64,000 bases of DNA from Chitinimonas arctica (lineage in GTDB: Bacteria; Pseudomonadota; Gammaproteobacteria; Burkholderiales; Chitinimonadaceae), in contig NZ_CP041730.1 in the NCBI RefSeq assembly GCF_007431345.1, positions 3,534,001 through 3,598,000 of the forward strand, given 5' to 3'. A program made the position numbers and the translations under genes. Below the pieces are notes generated by a model. That model was not told the origin of the DNA and did not search any database. It saw only the letters and a list, made by a program, of their open reading frames with translations. Below are positions 34,083-42,730 of the stretch, one piece after another; within the stretch, counting starts at the first letter, position 1; each line of letters opens with the position of its first letter.

Positions 34083-35411
34083 ATGAACCAGTTCCATGAC
34101 TTTTTCCGTGAGCACGGCATTACCGAAGTCGAGTGCGTCATTCCCGACATGACCGGGGTCGCCCGCGGCAAGATTCTGCCCAAGAGCCAGTTCAATTCGG
34201 CCAATATGCGACTGCCCAAGGCCGTCATCATCCAGACCGTGACCGGCGATTGGCCGGACGACGACAGCATTACCGGGCCGACCGATCCGGACGTGGTGTG
34301 CGTCCCCGATTTCAATACCGCCCGCCTGGTGCCCTGGGCCCCGGATCCGACCGCGCTGGTGATCCACGATTGCGTCAACTTCGACGGCAGCCCGGTCGAT
34401 ATCTCGCCGCGCTATGTGCTGCGCAAAGTGCTGAAACTGTATGAGGACCGCGGCTGGAAGCCGGTGGTGGCGCCGGAGCTGGAATTCTACCTGGTGGAGC
34501 GCAACGTCGATCCCGACCTGCCGCTCAAGCCGCCGATCGGCCGTACCGGCCGACCGGAGATCGGCCGCAATAGCTACAGCATCGACGCGGTGAACGAATT
34601 CGACCCCTATTTCGAGGACGTCTACGCCTACAGCGAGGCGATGCGCCTGGATGTGGACACCTTGATCCATGAAGTGGGCGCGGCCCAGATGGAAATCAAC
34701 TTTGTCCACGGCGATGCGCTGGACCTGGCCGACCGGGTGTTCCTATTCAAGCGCGTAGTGCGCGAAACCGCCCTGCGCCATGGCATCTATGCCACCTTTA
34801 TGGCCAAGCCCATGCAGGACGAACCGGGCAGCGCCATGCATATCCACCAGAGCGTGGTGGACAAGCAGGGAAATAACGTCTTTTCCCAGGCGGATGGCGG
34901 TCCTTCCGACCTGTTCCTGGGCTATATCGCCGGGCTGCAGCGCTATATGCCGGCGGTGATGCCCATCATGGCGCCGTTCGTGAACAGCTATCGCCGCTTG
35001 AGCCGTTTTTCCGCCGCGCCGATCAACCTGGCCTGGGGCTTCGACAACCGCACCGTCGGTATCCGCATCCCCAATTCCGGACCGGAAGGCCGCCGGGTCG
35101 AGAACCGGGTGCCGGGCGTGGACGTGAACCCCTACCTGGCCATGGCGGCCACCCTGGCCTGCGGCTACCTGGGCATGGTCAAGGGCCTCAAGCCGACCGA
35201 CCCGATGAGTACCAGCGGCTACGACCTCGACTACGACCTGCCGCGCCACCTGGAAGACGCCATCGAAGCGATGCGCGACTCGGCCGATATCGCCGAAACC
35301 CTGGGCGCCGATTTCGTCAAGGCGTTCTGCGCTGTGAAGGAAAAGGAATACGACACTTTCTTCCGGGTAATCAGCTCCTGGGAGCGCAGTCACCTGCTGC
35401 TTAATGTATAA
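34083..35411 (+). CDS. puuA: Gamma-glutamylputrescine synthetase / glutamine synthetase-family protein
   Basis: The enzyme joins glutamate to putrescine with ATP, the entry step of the Puu route. The 442-residue product has the glutamine-synthetase catalytic domain (about 105-442): VVAPELEFYLV with metal-binding Glu, VGAAQMEINFVHGDAL, MHIHQSV with the metal-binding His, and NRTVGIRIPNSGP. It is shorter and more divergent than GlnA and begins MNQFHDFFREHGITEVECV, as PuuA-type enzymes do. It lies directly after puuD. True assimilation of ammonia is less likely because of the context. Confidence 0.88.
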   Translation: MNQFHDFFREHGITEVECVIPDMTGVARGKILPKSQFNSANMRLPKAVIIQTVTGDWPDDDSITGPTDPDVVCVPDFNTARLVPWAPDPTALVIHDCVNFDGSPVDISPRYVLRKVLKLYEDRGWKPVVAPELEFYLVERNVDPDLPLKPPIGRTGRPEIGRNSYSIDAVNEFDPYFEDVYAYSEAMRLDVDTLIHEVGAAQMEINFVHGDALDLADRVFLFKRVVRETALRHGIYATFMAKPMQDEPGSAMHIHQSVVDKQGNNVFSQADGGPSDLFLGYIAGLQRYMPAVMPIMAPFVNSYRRLSRFSAAPINLAWGFDNRTVGIRIPNSGPEGRRVENRVPGVDVNPYLAMAATLACGYLGMVKGLKPTDPMSTSGYDLDYDLPRHLEDAIEAMRDSADIAETLGADFVKAFCAVKEKEYDTFFRVISSWERSHLLLNV

Positions 35412-35452
35412 GGACGCGCTGATTTAATGCGCAAACGAGCGCTAGCGAGGCT

Positions 35453-35544
35453 CCCTCGCGGCGGCGAGGGCGGGGGGAGTGGGATGTATACAGCGGGGAA
35501 TCGTTGATAACTCTCGGTCCGTGAACACCCGGCTCCGCCGGGTG
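35453..35544 (+). other. Two hairpins in the gap between puuA and the aminotransferase gene
   Basis: The gap of 258 bases holds no gene I can support. It contains CCCTCGC/GCGAGGG (35453-35470) and CACCCGGC/GCCGGGTG (35526-35544). Neither is followed by a clear T-run. They may terminate part of the transcript or protect it. Confidence 0.5.
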
Positions 35545-35669
35545 ATGAGCCGCAGTTTGAGTACGCGCAATATTTCGGTGTGTCCATAAAGCGCGCCGGC
35601 AAGCATTACCCACACCTTGATCAGTACCGGCAGCGGGTCGTCCCCGCTGCCGCAGAAATGGAGAAGCAC

Positions 35670-37100
35670 ATGAGCAATATTTTCGACAACCGTCCGGCCG
35701 TCCACGCCGAAGCGCATAAGCCCGGCGGCATGTTCGCGGCCCGTTCCACCAGCGAGTGGCAGCAGCTGGACGCCGCCCACCACTTGCATCCGTTCAGCGA
35801 TATGGGCTCGCTCAACAAGCAGGGTAGCCGGGTGATTACCCGGGCGGACGGGGTATTTCTGTGGGACTCCGAAGGCAACAAGATCATCGACGGCATGGCC
35901 GGCCTGTGGTGCGTCAATGTCGGCTATGGCCGCAAGGACCTGGCCGATGCCGCCTACAAGCAGATCTGCGAGCTGCCGTTCTACAACACCTTCTTCAAGA
36001 CCACCCATCCGCCGGTGATCGAATTGTCCAAGCTGCTGGCCGAAGTGACGCCGGCCGGTTTCGAACACTTCTTCTATTGCAATTCGGGCTCCGAAGGCAA
36101 TGATACGGTGCTGCGCGTGGTGCACCAATATTGGGCCGTGATGGGCAAGCCGGCCAAGAAGCACATCGTATCGCGCAAGAACGGCTACCACGGTTCCACC
36201 ATCGCCGGCGGCTCGCTGGGCGGCATGGGTTATATGCACGAGCAGATGCCCTTGCAAGTGCCTGGCATCGTCCATATCGACCAGCCGTACTGGTATGGCG
36301 ACGCCGGTGAGATGAGCCCGGCCGAGTTCGGTCTCAAGTGCGCCCGCCAACTGGAAGAAAAGATCCTCGAGCTGGGCGCCGACAATGTCGCCGCCTTTAT
36401 CGGCGAACCGTTCCAGGGCGCCGGCGGCGTGATCTTCCCGCCGGAAAGCTACTGGCCGGAAATCCAGCGCATCTGCCGCAAGTACGATGTGCTGCTATGC
36501 GCCGACGAGGTGATTGGTGGTTTCGGCCGCACCGGTGAATGGTTTGCCCACCAGCATTTCGGTTTCGAGCCGGATACCATGACCCTGGCCAAGGGCCTGA
36601 CCTCGGGCTATGTGCCCATGGGCGCGGTCGCCATCCACAAGCGCATCGCCGAACCGCTGATCGCCGGCGGCGATTTCAACCATGGCCTGACCTATTCCGG
36701 TCATCCGGTTGCGGCAGCTGTCGCGGTGGCCAATATCCGTGCGCTGCGCGACGAGGGCATTATCGACCGCGTGCGCACCGAAACGGGGCCGTACTTCCAG
36801 AAAGCCCTGCGCGAAGGCTTGGCCGCCTCGCCGCTGGTGGGTGCCATCGACGGCACCGGCCTGGTGGCGGGTATCCAGTTGACCGAAGACAAGGCCAGCC
36901 GCAAGCGCTTCGCCAACGGCTACGAAATCGGCCTGAAGTGCCGTGACCACTGCTTCGGCAATAACCTGATCATGCGCGCCACCGGCGATCGCATGCTGTT
37001 GTCGCCGCCGCTGGTGATCAGCCGTCCCGAAATCGACCTGCTGGTTGAGAAGGCCGTGAAGTGTATCGGCCTGACCGCAATCGATCTGGGTATGGCGTAA
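35670..37100 (+). CDS. spuC: Class III aminotransferase, putrescine-pyruvate type (SpuC-like)
   Basis: The 476-residue PLP enzyme moves an amino group from putrescine or another diamine to an acceptor, usually pyruvate in SpuC-type enzymes, giving alanine and an aminoaldehyde. Motifs include GMAGLWCVNVGYGRKDLADA near residue 75, FYCNSGSEGNDT for PLP phosphate binding, CADEVIGGFGRTGEWF, and LAKGLTSGYVPMGA with the Schiff-base Lys. ATG 35670 has GGAG 8 bases upstream. The nearby ald and aldehyde dehydrogenase support the pathway. Specificity for putrescine versus gamma-aminobutyrate or beta-alanine is not proven. Confidence 0.85.
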   Translation: MSNIFDNRPAVHAEAHKPGGMFAARSTSEWQQLDAAHHLHPFSDMGSLNKQGSRVITRADGVFLWDSEGNKIIDGMAGLWCVNVGYGRKDLADAAYKQICELPFYNTFFKTTHPPVIELSKLLAEVTPAGFEHFFYCNSGSEGNDTVLRVVHQYWAVMGKPAKKHIVSRKNGYHGSTIAGGSLGGMGYMHEQMPLQVPGIVHIDQPYWYGDAGEMSPAEFGLKCARQLEEKILELGADNVAAFIGEPFQGAGGVIFPPESYWPEIQRICRKYDVLLCADEVIGGFGRTGEWFAHQHFGFEPDTMTLAKGLTSGYVPMGAVAIHKRIAEPLIAGGDFNHGLTYSGHPVAAAVAVANIRALRDEGIIDRVRTETGPYFQKALREGLAASPLVGAIDGTGLVAGIQLTEDKASRKRFANGYEIGLKCRDHCFGNNLIMRATGDRMLLSPPLVISRPEIDLLVEKAVKCIGLTAIDLGMA

Positions 37101-37110
37101 ACGGAACTAT

Positions 37111-37218
37111 TTCGGGTGGACCGCATACATGCAGTTCACCCGAATCGCCGGACAATGGAATAATTACTGCTTGTTTCGAGTCGGAATACGCTTTCTTGCC
37201 CTGTTTTTGTCGGGCAAG
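37111..37218 (+). other. Two inverted repeats in the gap before potF
   Basis: TTCGGGTG/CACCCGAA (37111-37118 and 37137-37144) and CTTGCCC/GGGCAAG (37195-37201 and 37212-37218) lie in the 181-base gap between the aminotransferase and potF. They may separate the two transcription units; a promoter for potF could lie between them. Confidence 0.4.
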
Positions 37219-37281
37219 GGGAGCGTGTGCCGTCTGTTTGGTTCTGCCTGGTTACCAAAAACTCCGTGGAGATTAGAAGCG

Positions 37282-38376
37282 ATGGCGAAAAAGCAGTTTG
37301 TTCTTACCGTGCTGGCGGCCCTGGTCGCAAGCTTGGCTCCGGCGCACGCGGCCGGAAAGCTGAATGTCTACAACTGGAACGACTATATCGGCGACAAGAC
37401 CGTGCCGGATTTCGAGAAAGCCCAGGACATCAAGGTCAAGTACGATGTGTATGACAGCAACGAGACCCTGCAAGCCAAGCTGATGACCGGCAAATCGGGT
37501 TACGACCTGGTTGTGCCCTCGCTGGAATTCGCGGCCAAGCAGATACAGTCCGGTGTCTACCTGCCCCTGGACAAGTCCAAACTCCCCAATTACGCCAATC
37601 TGAATCCGGAAATCCTCAAGAAGGCCGAAGCGGCCGATCCGGGCAATAAATTCCTGGTCCCCTATATGTGGGGTACCACCGCGTTCGGCATCAATGTCGA
37701 CAAGGTGAAAAAGGCTTTGGGCAGCGAACCCATGCCGGCCGACGAGTGGGAACTGATCTTCAATCCCAAGTACACCAGCAAGCTGAAATCCTGCGGCATT
37801 TCCTTTATGGATACCGGCAGCGATGTCTACTCCATGGTCAATATCTACCTGGGCAAGGATGCCAACGACCATAGCGAAGCCGCCCTGAAGGCCGCGACCG
37901 ACACGCTCAAAGCGGTGCGCAAGGATGTCCGCCTGTTCAACTCATCGCCCATCGATCTGTTGGCCAATGGCGATGTCTGCGTGGCCATGTCCTTCAATGG
38001 CGATACCTATATCGCCAAGGACCGTGCCGAGCAGGCCAAGAAAGGCCTGAAGCTCGAATACATCGTACCCAGCAAGGGCACGATTCTGTGGGTGGACAAT
38101 ATGGCCATCCCCAAAGACGCCAAAAACGTCGACAACGCTTACAAGTGGATCAACAATATCCTTGATCCCAAGGTGGCGGCGGATATTTCCAACAAGGTCA
38201 ATTACGCCAATCCCAATCTGAAGGCCACGCCTTTCGTGAACAAGACGATCGCGGCCGACCCGAAAATTTACCTGACCGCCGATGCGATGGCCAAGTTGCA
38301 GGCCAAGAAGCCGATCGATCCGGCTGCGCAGAAAGCGATCACCAAGTATTTCAATCTATTCAAGACGGCCAAGTAG
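37282..38376 (+). CDS. potF: Polyamine ABC transporter substrate-binding protein
   Basis: This is a 364-residue periplasmic protein with signal peptide MAKKQFVLTVLAALVASLAP. The mature N-terminus LNVYNWNDYIGDKTVPDFEK is diagnostic of the PotD/PotF/SpuD family. The YDLVVPSLEFAAKQIQSGV region and the aromatic- and acid-rich pocket segments VSMFDTGSD-like (here SFMDTGSDVYS) and ILWVDNMAIPKDAKN are present. It captures putrescine and delivers it to PotHI. GGAG lies 11 bases before ATG 37282. It is followed by strong hairpins and then the ATPase gene, suggesting higher expression of the binding protein than the rest. Confidence 0.93.
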   Translation: MAKKQFVLTVLAALVASLAPAHAAGKLNVYNWNDYIGDKTVPDFEKAQDIKVKYDVYDSNETLQAKLMTGKSGYDLVVPSLEFAAKQIQSGVYLPLDKSKLPNYANLNPEILKKAEAADPGNKFLVPYMWGTTAFGINVDKVKKALGSEPMPADEWELIFNPKYTSKLKSCGISFMDTGSDVYSMVNIYLGKDANDHSEAALKAATDTLKAVRKDVRLFNSSPIDLLANGDVCVAMSFNGDTYIAKDRAEQAKKGLKLEYIVPSKGTILWVDNMAIPKDAKNVDNAYKWINNILDPKVAADISNKVNYANPNLKATPFVNKTIAADPKIYLTADAMAKLQAKKPIDPAAQKAITKYFNLFKTAK

Positions 38377-38394
38377 GCCCCTCTCGCGGGCCGT

Positions 38395-38460
38395 GCCCTT
38401 TGAAAGGGCCGGCCCATCAGGAGATTCTGAGTAAAGCTGCGCCGCCGCAGCTTTACTCAG
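38395..38460 (+). other. Strong hairpins between potF and potG
   Basis: GCCCTTT/AAAGGGC (38395-38409) is followed by a perfect 15-bp stem (arms 38427-38441 and 38446-38460, loop CCGC). No T-run follows, so read-through into potG is possible. Such structures commonly stabilise the upstream binding-protein message. Confidence 0.8.
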
Positions 38461-38501
38461 GGCTTCCCGACGAAAACTCATTTAGTACGGAGCTCCCTAT
38501 C

Positions 38502-39635
38502 GTGGTGGTTGCAGCAAATCAAGCCGATGCAGCGAATGGCGACAGCAAGCAGAATTATCTCCAAATCAAGGGTGTGACCAAGAAGTTCGGCGATTTCTAT
38601 GCCGTCGACGACGTCAATCTAACGATTCCCAAAAACGAAATCTTTGCCCTGCTGGGTAGCTCGGGTTCCGGTAAATCGACCCTGCTGCGCATGCTGGCCG
38701 GTATGGAAACGCCGACCGAAGGCCGCATTATCCTGGATGGCCAAGATATCACCGATATCGAGACCTACCGCCGCCCCACCAATATGATGTTCCAGTCCTA
38801 TGCGCTTTTTCCGCATATGACGGTTGAGCAGAATATTGCTTTCGGTCTCAAGCAGGACAAGGTCCCCAAGGATGAAATCGTCGAGCGGGTCGGCAAGCTG
38901 CTCGACCTGGTGCAGATGCGTAAATACGCCAGGCGCAAGCCGCACCAGCTGTCCGGCGGCCAGCAACAGCGGGTGGCGCTGGCGCGCAGCCTGGCCAAAC
39001 GTCCCAAGCTATTGCTGCTGGACGAACCGCTGGGCGCCCTGGACAAGAAGCTGCGGATGGAAACCCAATTCGAGCTGGTCAATGTCATCGAGGCGGTGGG
39101 CGTGACTTGCATCATGGTGACGCACGACCAGGAAGAAGCCATGACCATGGCCAGCCGCATCGCCATCATGAGTGAGGGCAAGCTCAAGCAGGTGGGCGGG
39201 CCGCGCGAGATCTACGAGTTCCCGAACTGCCGCTTCACCGCCGAATTCATCGGTTCGACCAATACCTTCGAGGGCAAGCTGTCGGTGGACGAGCCGGACC
39301 ATATCGTGATCGACTGCCCCGAGCTGGCTCGCGGCGTGTACGTGGACCATGGCATTACCGGACCCAAGAACATGACGGTCTGGTATTCGATCCGGCCGGA
39401 AGAAGTCACCTTGTGCCGCCAGACGCCCGACAAGCAATACAACTGGGTGGAAGGCAAGGTGCACGATATCGCCTACCTCGGATCGCACTCGGTCTATCAC
39501 GTCAAACTGGCGTCCGGCCGCATCGTGATGGCCAATGTACCGACCAGCCATTGGGGCGGCGACAAGCCCGCCACCTGGGGTGACGATGTGATCGTCAAGT
39601 GGAACGACAATGCCGGCGTGGTGCTGACATCATGA
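38502..39635 (+). CDS. potG: Polyamine ABC transporter ATP-binding protein
   Basis: The 377-residue ATPase powers putrescine import through PotHI. It has Walker A LLGSSGSGKSTLL, the Q loop MFQSYALFPHM, signature LSGGQQQRVALARS, Walker B LLLLDEPLGALD and the H loop MVTHDQEEA. The C-terminal region (about 285-377) is a TOBE regulatory domain. I take GTG 38502 as the start because GGAG lies 9 bases upstream. A longer TTG-initiated frame would start inside the intergenic hairpin region. Its stop overlaps the potH start by four bases (ATGA). Confidence 0.93.
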   Translation: MVVAANQADAANGDSKQNYLQIKGVTKKFGDFYAVDDVNLTIPKNEIFALLGSSGSGKSTLLRMLAGMETPTEGRIILDGQDITDIETYRRPTNMMFQSYALFPHMTVEQNIAFGLKQDKVPKDEIVERVGKLLDLVQMRKYARRKPHQLSGGQQQRVALARSLAKRPKLLLLDEPLGALDKKLRMETQFELVNVIEAVGVTCIMVTHDQEEAMTMASRIAIMSEGKLKQVGGPREIYEFPNCRFTAEFIGSTNTFEGKLSVDEPDHIVIDCPELARGVYVDHGITGPKNMTVWYSIRPEEVTLCRQTPDKQYNWVEGKVHDIAYLGSHSVYHVKLASGRIVMANVPTSHWGGDKPATWGDDVIVKWNDNAGVVLTS

Positions 39636-40579
39636 AAGCCCTGCTCCGTCGTTGGCTACCCGGCGGCCGCTCCGGGGTGATCGCCATCCCCTATGTCTGG
39701 CTGCTGTTCTTCTTTGTGCTGCCGTTCTTCTTCGTGCTCAAGATCAGCTTCGCCGAGCCCGATATCGCCCAGCCGCCTTATTCGCCCCTGCTCAAGCAGG
39801 AGGAGAACAAGACCGTCGTCACGCTCGATACCACCAAGTACAAGACCATATCGGGCGAGGTGGAGGCGTTTTTCGAACTGCCGTGGAACGAAGCCAAGGA
39901 AGCCAGCCAGTATGTGGTGGCCTATTGGAACGCCCTCAAGCTGGCCTTCTTCACCATGCTGTTCACGCTGCTGATCGGCTATCCGCTGGCCTATAACATT
40001 GCCCGTTCCAGCGAGGCCACCCGCAATACCTTGCTGATGCTGGTGATGATCCCGTTCTGGACCTCCTTTTTGCTTCGGGTCTATGCCTGGATAGGTATCC
40101 TGAAGGACAACGGGGTGATCAATAACCTGTTGCTGGGCATGGGCCTGATCAGCGAGCCCATTCCCATGCTGTATTCGCCGTTCTCGGTCTTGCTGGGCAT
40201 GGTCTACAACTACCTGCCATTCATGATCCTGCCGCTGTACGCGCATCTGGTGAAGCTGGATGGCCGCCTGTTCGAAGCGGCCGCCGACCTGGGCGCCAAG
40301 CCCTGGACAACCTTCTTCCAGATCACCTTGCCGCTGTCGAAGGCCGGCATCATCGCCGGCTGCATGATGGTTTTCATCCCGGCCGTGGGTGAGTACGTCA
40401 TACCCGCCTTGCTGGGTGGCGGCGACGTGGTATTTATCGGCAACAAGCTGATGGACGATTTTGGCGCCAACCTCGATTGGCCGCAGGCTTCCGCCGTGGC
40501 GGTGATCATGCTGATCCTGTTGAGCGGACCCATTATCTGGTTCCACCGCTTCGAGCAAAAAATGCAGGAGCCCGAATAA
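39632..40579 (+). CDS. potH: Polyamine ABC transporter permease
   Basis: This 315-residue inner-membrane permease has about six transmembrane helices and the ABC permease EAA loop EAAADLGAKPWTTFFQITLP. The N-terminus (IAIPYVWLLFFFVLPFFFVL) and the early periplasmic loop are typical of PotH. It forms a heterodimer with PotI and couples to PotG. The gene overlaps potG by ATGA and potI by TAATG, so stoichiometric translation is likely. Confidence 0.93.
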   Translation: MKALLRRWLPGGRSGVIAIPYVWLLFFFVLPFFFVLKISFAEPDIAQPPYSPLLKQEENKTVVTLDTTKYKTISGEVEAFFELPWNEAKEASQYVVAYWNALKLAFFTMLFTLLIGYPLAYNIARSSEATRNTLLMLVMIPFWTSFLLRVYAWIGILKDNGVINNLLLGMGLISEPIPMLYSPFSVLLGMVYNYLPFMILPLYAHLVKLDGRLFEAAADLGAKPWTTFFQITLPLSKAGIIAGCMMVFIPAVGEYVIPALLGGGDVVFIGNKLMDDFGANLDWPQASAVAVIMLILLSGPIIWFHRFEQKMQEPE

Positions 40580-41475
40580 TGAATAAGATGCCGATCGGTA
40601 ACCGGCTGTTCATGGGCGTGGGGTTTTTCTTCCTCTATGCCCCTATCCTCAGCCTGATCATCTATTCCTTCAACGAGTCGCGCCTGGTGACGGTCTGGGG
40701 CGGGTTTTCGCTCAAGTGGTACCAGGTGCTGATGAACGATGCCGACTTGCTGCAAGCGGCCGGCCTCAGCTTCAAGATCGCCTTCCTGTCCGCCTCCCTG
40801 GCCGTGGTGCTGGGGACCATCGCCGGTTTCGTGCTGGCGCGGTTCGGGCGTTTCAAGGGGCACTCGCTGTTTGCCGGCCTGACCACCGCACCGATGGTGA
40901 TGCCCGAGGTGATCGTCGGTCTCTCCATGCTGCTGCTCTTCGTCGCCCTGCAGACCGGGCTGGGCTGCAGCGCGGACGAGTCCAGCGGCCTGCTCAGCCG
41001 ACTCGGCTGCTGGGCCTTCGGCGAGCGCGGCATGGTCACCATCTGGATAGGCCACACGACCTTGTGCATGGCCTATGTGGCGGTGCTGGTGCAATCGCGC
41101 TTGCGGGAGCTGGACCGCTCGCTCGAAGACGCCGCCATGGATCTGGGCTGCCATCCGTTCAAGGTCTTCTTCGTGATCACCATCCCGGTCATCTCGCAGG
41201 CCTTGGTATCGGGCTGGCTGTTGAGCTTCACGCTGTCGCTGGATGACTACGTGCTGACGGCCTTCCTGTCCGGGCCAGGCTCCACCACCATGCCGCAGTG
41301 GATCTTTTCTTCGATCCGCCTGGGTCTGACACCCGAGATCAATGCGCTTGCTACCATCGTCATCGTGGTGGTGACGGTTTTCGTGGTGGTGTCCAATCGC
41401 CTGATGCTATCGGCCCAGGCCAAGCGCGACCGGGCCATGCAGGCGGCGTTTTCGTCTGGCGGGAAGACTGCCTGA
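40579..41475 (+). CDS. potI: Polyamine ABC transporter permease
   Basis: The 298-residue partner permease has six predicted helices, the family opening FLYAPILSLIIYSFNESR and the EAA loop EDAAMDLGCHPFKVFFVITI followed by PVISQALVSGWLLSFTLSLD. It is the last gene of the potFGHI set. ATG shares bases with the potH stop. The 170-base gap after it holds no supported gene and leads to the tandem Rpn genes. Confidence 0.93.
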   Translation: MNKMPIGNRLFMGVGFFFLYAPILSLIIYSFNESRLVTVWGGFSLKWYQVLMNDADLLQAAGLSFKIAFLSASLAVVLGTIAGFVLARFGRFKGHSLFAGLTTAPMVMPEVIVGLSMLLLFVALQTGLGCSADESSGLLSRLGCWAFGERGMVTIWIGHTTLCMAYVAVLVQSRLRELDRSLEDAAMDLGCHPFKVFFVITIPVISQALVSGWLLSFTLSLDDYVLTAFLSGPGSTTMPQWIFSSIRLGLTPEINALATIVIVVVTVFVVVSNRLMLSAQAKRDRAMQAAFSSGGKTA

Positions 41476-41645
41476 GTAGGGTCGGGGGGAGCGTGAGCTG
41501 TCGGGCGCTCTCCTGATCGCAAGTGCTGCATTTGGGTATGGATGAGTACGCGCCACAGAACTCTTGGGACATCTGCCGGTCTACCTGACCGCGAGGCAAT
41601 CCACGCGGCGAGGATGCCGCCAGATACCCTGGAGGATGAAAACCC

Positions 41646-42596
41646 ATGCGCTTCCTTGATCCCAAGACCGAGTTCGCCTTCATGAAGATCTTCGGCTCGG
41701 AACAGAGCCATGAATTCCTGTTGTCTTTTCTCAATGCAGTATTGAATCTGCACTCGCCTTACCGCATCGTCGAGGTCACTCTGCTCGACCCTTGCCAGGC
41801 GCCGCGTATCGTCGGTATGTTGAGCTACTGCCCTCATGTCAGGGCATGCGACGAAGCCGGCAAGTCCTACCTTATTAAGATGCAAGTGCTCAATGCCGAA
41901 GGCTTCGAGCAAGGGGTGCTTTATGATGCCTGCATGGCCCATTCCACCCCAGTCGAGCGGGAGGGCGGGCACCGTGTGCTGACCGACGTCATTGCCCTGA
42001 CCTTCACCACTTTTTTCATGTTTCCGGACAGAAGCGAGGTCGTCAGCAGGTTCCAACTGCGTGCCAATGACTGCCGGCTGTATGGTGAGGACCTGGAGCT
42101 GGTTTTCGTCGAGCTGCCGAAGTTCGACAAGGACGAGACGCAATTGGTCGATGTGCAAGACAAGTGGTTCTACTTCCTCAAAAATGCTGGCATGTTGGGG
42201 TGTATTCCAACACCGCTGGCGTCGGAAGCCCCGATCCGGCAAGCGCTCGATATCGCCAACTATGCCGGGCTGACGAGGGCGGAAGACGATATACAGGACC
42301 GGTGTCTATTTTTTATTCAAGACCAGCGCTACACCGTGCTCAGGGCCGGCTTGGCGGGCTTGAAGAAAGGCCATGAACTGGCAATTCAGCAGTTCACCGA
42401 GGATTGCGCCCAGGCAGAGCGCCTGCATGAGGCGCGTGGACTGCTGTCCACGTTGGACGATGCGACCATCGCCGGTATCACAAAGCTGACCATCGGCGAC
42501 ATCGCCGCATTGCGCGAAGAATGGCGGTTGGCGAAGCGGCTCGAGTGGGGTAAGCGGACTAGGAGCCCAAAAGGCATTGAAAAATTAACAGGGTAA
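41646..42596 (+). CDS. Rpn-family protein with replaced catalytic acids (likely inactive nuclease)
   Basis: This 316-residue protein is a close paralogue of the next gene; both begin MRFLDPKT and share long stretches such as LELVFVELPKF and VDVQDKWFYFLK. In the active-site region the neighbour reads DVKARDETGKHYIIEMQV, while this one reads HVRACDEAGKSYLIKMQV: the Asp has become His and the Glu of the ExQ motif has become Lys. FAFKKIFG is also FAFMKIFG. DNA cleavage is therefore unlikely. The C-terminal part aligns with the neighbour but lacks its repeat. GGAGG lies upstream. It may serve as a partner or inhibitor of the active copy. Confidence 0.82.
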   Translation: MRFLDPKTEFAFMKIFGSEQSHEFLLSFLNAVLNLHSPYRIVEVTLLDPCQAPRIVGMLSYCPHVRACDEAGKSYLIKMQVLNAEGFEQGVLYDACMAHSTPVEREGGHRVLTDVIALTFTTFFMFPDRSEVVSRFQLRANDCRLYGEDLELVFVELPKFDKDETQLVDVQDKWFYFLKNAGMLGCIPTPLASEAPIRQALDIANYAGLTRAEDDIQDRCLFFIQDQRYTVLRAGLAGLKKGHELAIQQFTEDCAQAERLHEARGLLSTLDDATIAGITKLTIGDIAALREEWRLAKRLEWGKRTRSPKGIEKLTG

Positions 42597-42730
42597 CCGG
42601 GGAGTCGCTGGAGCTTCCCGGCGCTTTCGGTATTGCGCGGGCGAACTCCCTGGTCGTGGGCTGGTCTATCTCGTCACGAGATTATCCACTCGACGGTAAT
42701 GCCAACCGATCCCCTGGAGAGCGAAACTTC

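Noticed and set aside
31913..34378. 821-codon open frame on the minus strand
   Set aside because: It spans ald, puuD and part of puuA in antisense; all three have full sets of catalytic motifs.
38400..38501. Longer TTG-initiated potG
   Set aside because: The added residues come from the 15-bp hairpin and have no family similarity; GTG 38502 has a proper ribosome site.
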